Part shown: in pieces, positions 17,697 to 20,872 of the stretch
How the letters are laid out: the number at the start of each line of letters is the position of its first letter
Position numbering within the stretch: position 1 is the first letter of the stretch
Assembly (NCBI GenBank): GCA_004335635.1
Contig: QAXH01004709.1
Coordinates: 492-21,363, forward strand
Origin: Chloromonas sp. AAM2
Lineage: Eukaryota > Chlorophyta > Chlorophyceae > Chlamydomonadales > Chlamydomonadaceae
Length of the DNA stretch: 20,872 bases
Reading direction: 5' to 3'
Program-made: the position numbers and the translations under genes
The notes under the pieces: generated by a model
Told to the model about the DNA's origin: nothing
Database searches by the model: none
What the model saw: the letters and a program-made list of their open reading frames with translations, nothing else

Positions 17697-20600
17697 ATGG
17701 ACACATACAAACAGTGGATTCAAGAGACCTTCAATCCCGTCGTGCTAGTTGCTGCCACACCTGCTGCTGAGGCCATCTGCACCAGCAAGAATGGTCTGAG
17801 CTTTGTGGACATCTTGAGACCCTTCAGCCACGTGCCCAGGCTTGAAGGTGAGGCAGCATGCACACATGGTGGCATGGGGTCAAGCAGCTTCAGTGCTACA
17901 TGACCGGCAGCCTAACTTACAAGCTGCACATCAGCCTGACATATGGAGCAGCAGGATATGTGTCACACATGCTGTCAGACAGAGGCTCCTGTGCGCAACT
18001 CAACATTTCTGTGCTGCATGGCTGGGGACACCAAAGCAGTCATACTCTGTGCTCACAACCAGCGCGTGCGTAGCAGCTTGTTTCAGATCACTGGCATCAG
18101 CTTACCAGGCCACCAGCAATCAGGCATGTAATGCATCCTAACTGCTTTCTTGCTCGCTGTTTCTACAGCTCAAGTGCGCATTGGTGATGAAGTCATTAAA
18201 TACATGGACTTCAGGGTTCGGTTCCATGACATCAGCACCCTCGTGCAGCCTCAACCAGAGGCAAGTGTGCTACCAGTGGACACAGTGGTTGCCCGCACCT
18301 CTAGTCCAAGCAGCAAACAGAAGCATCTTGTGATATGTTCCAGTATTGCTGAGCTACAACAAATGTATCCTTTTATTGTAGTACCATACTGCACTTCTGC
18401 ACGTGACAGCAAATTTGCTGCCTGGCCAACAGCCGCTTGCATGCGCATTCCTGCATTAGCACGGGCTCACACAGCCAGTTGGGCCAAAGCACACCTGTAG
18501 CGCAAATGAAGTGGTGATGCACAACTAGTTGACATGGGCTGGCAGCGGTCTTCCCCTTCTCTCCTGTGCTTGCAAGTGCCTAATGACGGGCTTCACTCGC
18601 AATCACCTGTTTAGTCCATGCACCTACCCGCCGGCTCACAGGTACATGCTGTTCTGTGACTGCCAGCCGCTTGACCCTGTCGCCGCCCTGCCTGCCCTCG
18701 CCTCAGGTGCTCGAGGCACACCTGCACGGCGTGCTGCACTCCGCTGCGCTCAAGCACGCCACACTGGAGCCCAGGCAGGACCTGCTCAGGGCAGTCGCGG
18801 CAGGGGCAGGTGCGGGCCACGTGCACAATGAGGGGAGGCAGGGGCAGAACTGAACAGGTGAACAACGAGCCGTAGCCCGGAGAACGGGGTGATGAGGCAC
18901 GAAGGGACACAGAGTCAGGCATGCACACAGTTGGCAGACTGGGCATGACAAAACGTGCCCTGGCTGCCGCCCATCACTGGCAGCATAGCTCCATTGAATA
19001 CAATTCTGCTTTGGTGTGTGTGTGTGGCATCTGCTGGCCGTTCACAGCAAACTTTGGCGCCGCTCAGTATCCCGGTGTATATGTCTACCATTAGGCTCAG
19101 TAGCGAGTCTAGAAACGGCATGTTCATGCTTCAATGCAGCATGGGCTATCCATCTGTTGCGCACAGGCCTGCCCGTCAGCCTGGCTGAGCTTGCCCCCTG
19201 GTTTGTGGAGTACGCATCCGAGTTCATGCGCGTGACCGGCTGGGGCGAGCACCACGTGCTGGACCACCCGGTGGCGGGTGCGCCCCAGAGAGTGCACCCA
19301 CACTTGCATGGCTTGGCAGGATTGACAGCTTGGATCCAGGGCTGTGATTTATCTGTATGGATGGCAGCTTGGATGCGAGGCACTGCCAGTTGCACACACT
19401 CTGCCAGCACGTGACGCATGATGCAACTGCATGGCCCAGTACACGCTCACTGAGCGTTGCTGCAGGCAAACGCCAATGAGCAGTTATATTCTTACCTACT
19501 TACCTTGGTGTCATCTGCTTGTTTCCTTTCCCATTTTCCTTCTTGATTGCGGGCCCACACCGTGCCAGTGCTGCGAATGCCGCGCAGCCATCCTTGTGGC
19601 GCCCGCTGACGTGCCCAGCCCCGTGCAGTACTTTGAGGCCCTGCTGGCACAGCTGCAGGTGCCACCACTCATGCAGCGGGAGGTGAGGGAGAGGCAGCAA
19701 GATGCACTGCTCACAGGGAATGCTAGGCAGTGTATGTGATTATCAATACCTGAACTGCTTCCACTGGAGCGGCTGGGAAAGCAACCACTAAGTGTTTGGT
19801 AGACAGATCAACAGCTACCTAGCACTTGCGTTGTCAAGCGACGTGAAGTCAAAGTGGGATCGTTTTGTAGTCGACCTGTGGCTGCATTGATGTGCCATTA
19901 AGTTCCCAACATCATCTCGGCACCACACTGCATGCGTACCATGCGCACCTCGGAACGCGATGCAGTTTGGCCTAGCGTCATTCCATTCTGCATCAGCATG
20001 GCATTAAAGCACATGATCATCTGCAGCTCGGGCGTGACACATTAAGATAGAGAAGGCCTGCGGGATTGGACACTGTCAGTTGCAGCCAGGGGTGGAGATA
20101 CGAGCACAGGGCGTACAGTTGCGTCTGCTGTTGTTGCCGCCCGGCCCACAGGTGATGACTCCTGTGCGCGACCGTGAGTTCCCCCGACACTATGTGCTGC
20201 TGCATGACGGCTCAGCGCCACAGGTGGATGAGCGCAAGTGAGAGAACAGGACAGGGCTGGAGTTCAGGTCTTGGTCCGAGGCGCCGGCAGACTCCATCAG
20301 TCACTGTTTGTTCCCAGGGATTGCAGGCCACCCGCATGGCTGACAGTGTGCACACCTGTGCTCGCCTCGCTGATCCATTTCATGCACTTGGGCTGGCACT
20401 CATGCTGTTGTTGGCCTGTGTCCAGCTTTGAAAGAACAAGCAAACCTAACCGACCGCGTTCTGTTGTGCGCTGCCCGGTGGTTTTGCAGGCCAGTTAGTA
20501 GCAGAATATGTGTGGGCCGCTGCATATGCCGACTGTTTGTATGCGTCATTTTACATCATTGCTGTACTTGAACTCTTGTTGATCAGTATTCGCAAGTCTT

Positions 20601-20872
20601 GACGTCCTGATTCCGACTATGCACCTGGTCTTTGTTAAGGTTCACGCACATTTTCAGCAGTGTGTTCTTCAGCGATGTGCATGCCTGTTGCTTGCAGAGC
20701 GAATGAAAACCTGGCCGCGTTGCAGCGCACATTCGGTGTCGCCTCTGCCTCGCTGCTAAAGCTCAACACAGGCATGGGCGAGGCGCCAGAGCAGGGCTCT
20801 CTGGCGGACTTCTTCCGCCGCTTCATGGTGCCATGCCTTCCCAGCGGGGGCGCGGGGGAGCCCGCCTCCCGC
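17697..20872 (+). CDS. TRAPPC8: TRAPPC8 (Trs85-like) TRAPP complex subunit, 5' part, seven exons
   Basis: Exons are 17697-17847, 18169-18260, 18707-18809, 19167-19277, 19588-19682, 20152-20237 and 20698 to the window edge. All are phase-consistent and give the first 271 residues; the rest lies to the right. The family is a subunit of the TRAPPIII tethering complex, which activates Rab1/Ypt1 at the Golgi and in autophagy. Recognisable pieces are the N-terminal FNPVVLVAATPAAEAICTSK then NGLSFVDILRPF, the PWFVEYASEFM and HHVLDHPVA segments, AILVAPADVPSPVQYFEAL, RHYVLLHDGS, and an ending with LQRTFGVASASLLKLNTG; these match the order I know for TRAPPC8. The start ATG gives the expected N-terminus a few residues before the conserved block. 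A TTCGCAG just upstream could be the acceptor of a 5' UTR intron. Intron 2 appears to use a GC donor. No breaks were seen. Confidence 0.88.
18261..18706 (+). other. Probable GC-AG intron 2 of TRAPPC8
   Basis: Exon 2 ends CCAGAG and the intron begins GCAAGT, the strict consensus of GC donors. The acceptor is CGCCTCAG at 18706. With these ends exon 2 (92 nt) closes in phase 0 and exon 3 opens in phase 0 at GTGCTCGAG, which keeps the reading frame through all later exons. The nearest GT (18264) would leave phase 1 and break the frame. Confidence 0.65.

Overview
The window looks like nuclear DNA of a eukaryote, most likely a green alga of the chlorophyte type, although the organism is an inference. 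The genes are split into many short exons with GT-AG introns, mostly ending in GCAG or ACAG. Introns are rich in CA/GT microsatellites, purine tracts and tandem repeats. One protein has a long alanine-rich linker. The only housekeeping protein, TRAPPC8, reads more like plant-type than animal-type homologues as I remember them. No prokaryotic operon structure, rRNA, tRNA or CRISPR array was seen.

Layout. Positions 1-2618 hold no gene I can support. Positions 10425-3802 (minus strand) hold a nine-exon gene whose junctions all agree in phase and give one 724-residue frame. It encodes an N-terminal segment, a basic nuclear-signal-like patch, a region that may be a PD-(D/E)XK nuclease fold, an alanine-rich linker and a C-terminal protein-kinase-like domain with HND and DFG motifs. 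Its introns hold a LINE reverse-transcriptase fragment, a 41-bp tandem array, two CA-plus-purine units and other repeats. Two of its splice donors lie inside tandem duplications.

Positions 11325-14629 (plus strand) hold six exons of a Crinkler/RHS-type P-loop NTPase, divergent from the kinase gene. It has the family hallmarks in order but looks broken: a frame change at an A7 run, an in-frame TAG, and no recognisable first exon. Positions 14630-17696 are intergenic, with G-rich elements, hairpins and one unknown cysteine-containing ORF. Positions 17697-20872 (plus strand) hold the first seven exons of TRAPPC8, a vesicle-tethering subunit, running off the right edge and including a probable GC-AG intron.

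The most interesting content is the divergent pair of a possible nuclease-kinase gene and a decayed Crinkler/RHS NTPase. In this superfamily NTPase modules are often coupled to nuclease or kinase effector modules, so the two may belong to one system; that link is inference. TRAPPC8 is probably an unrelated neighbour.
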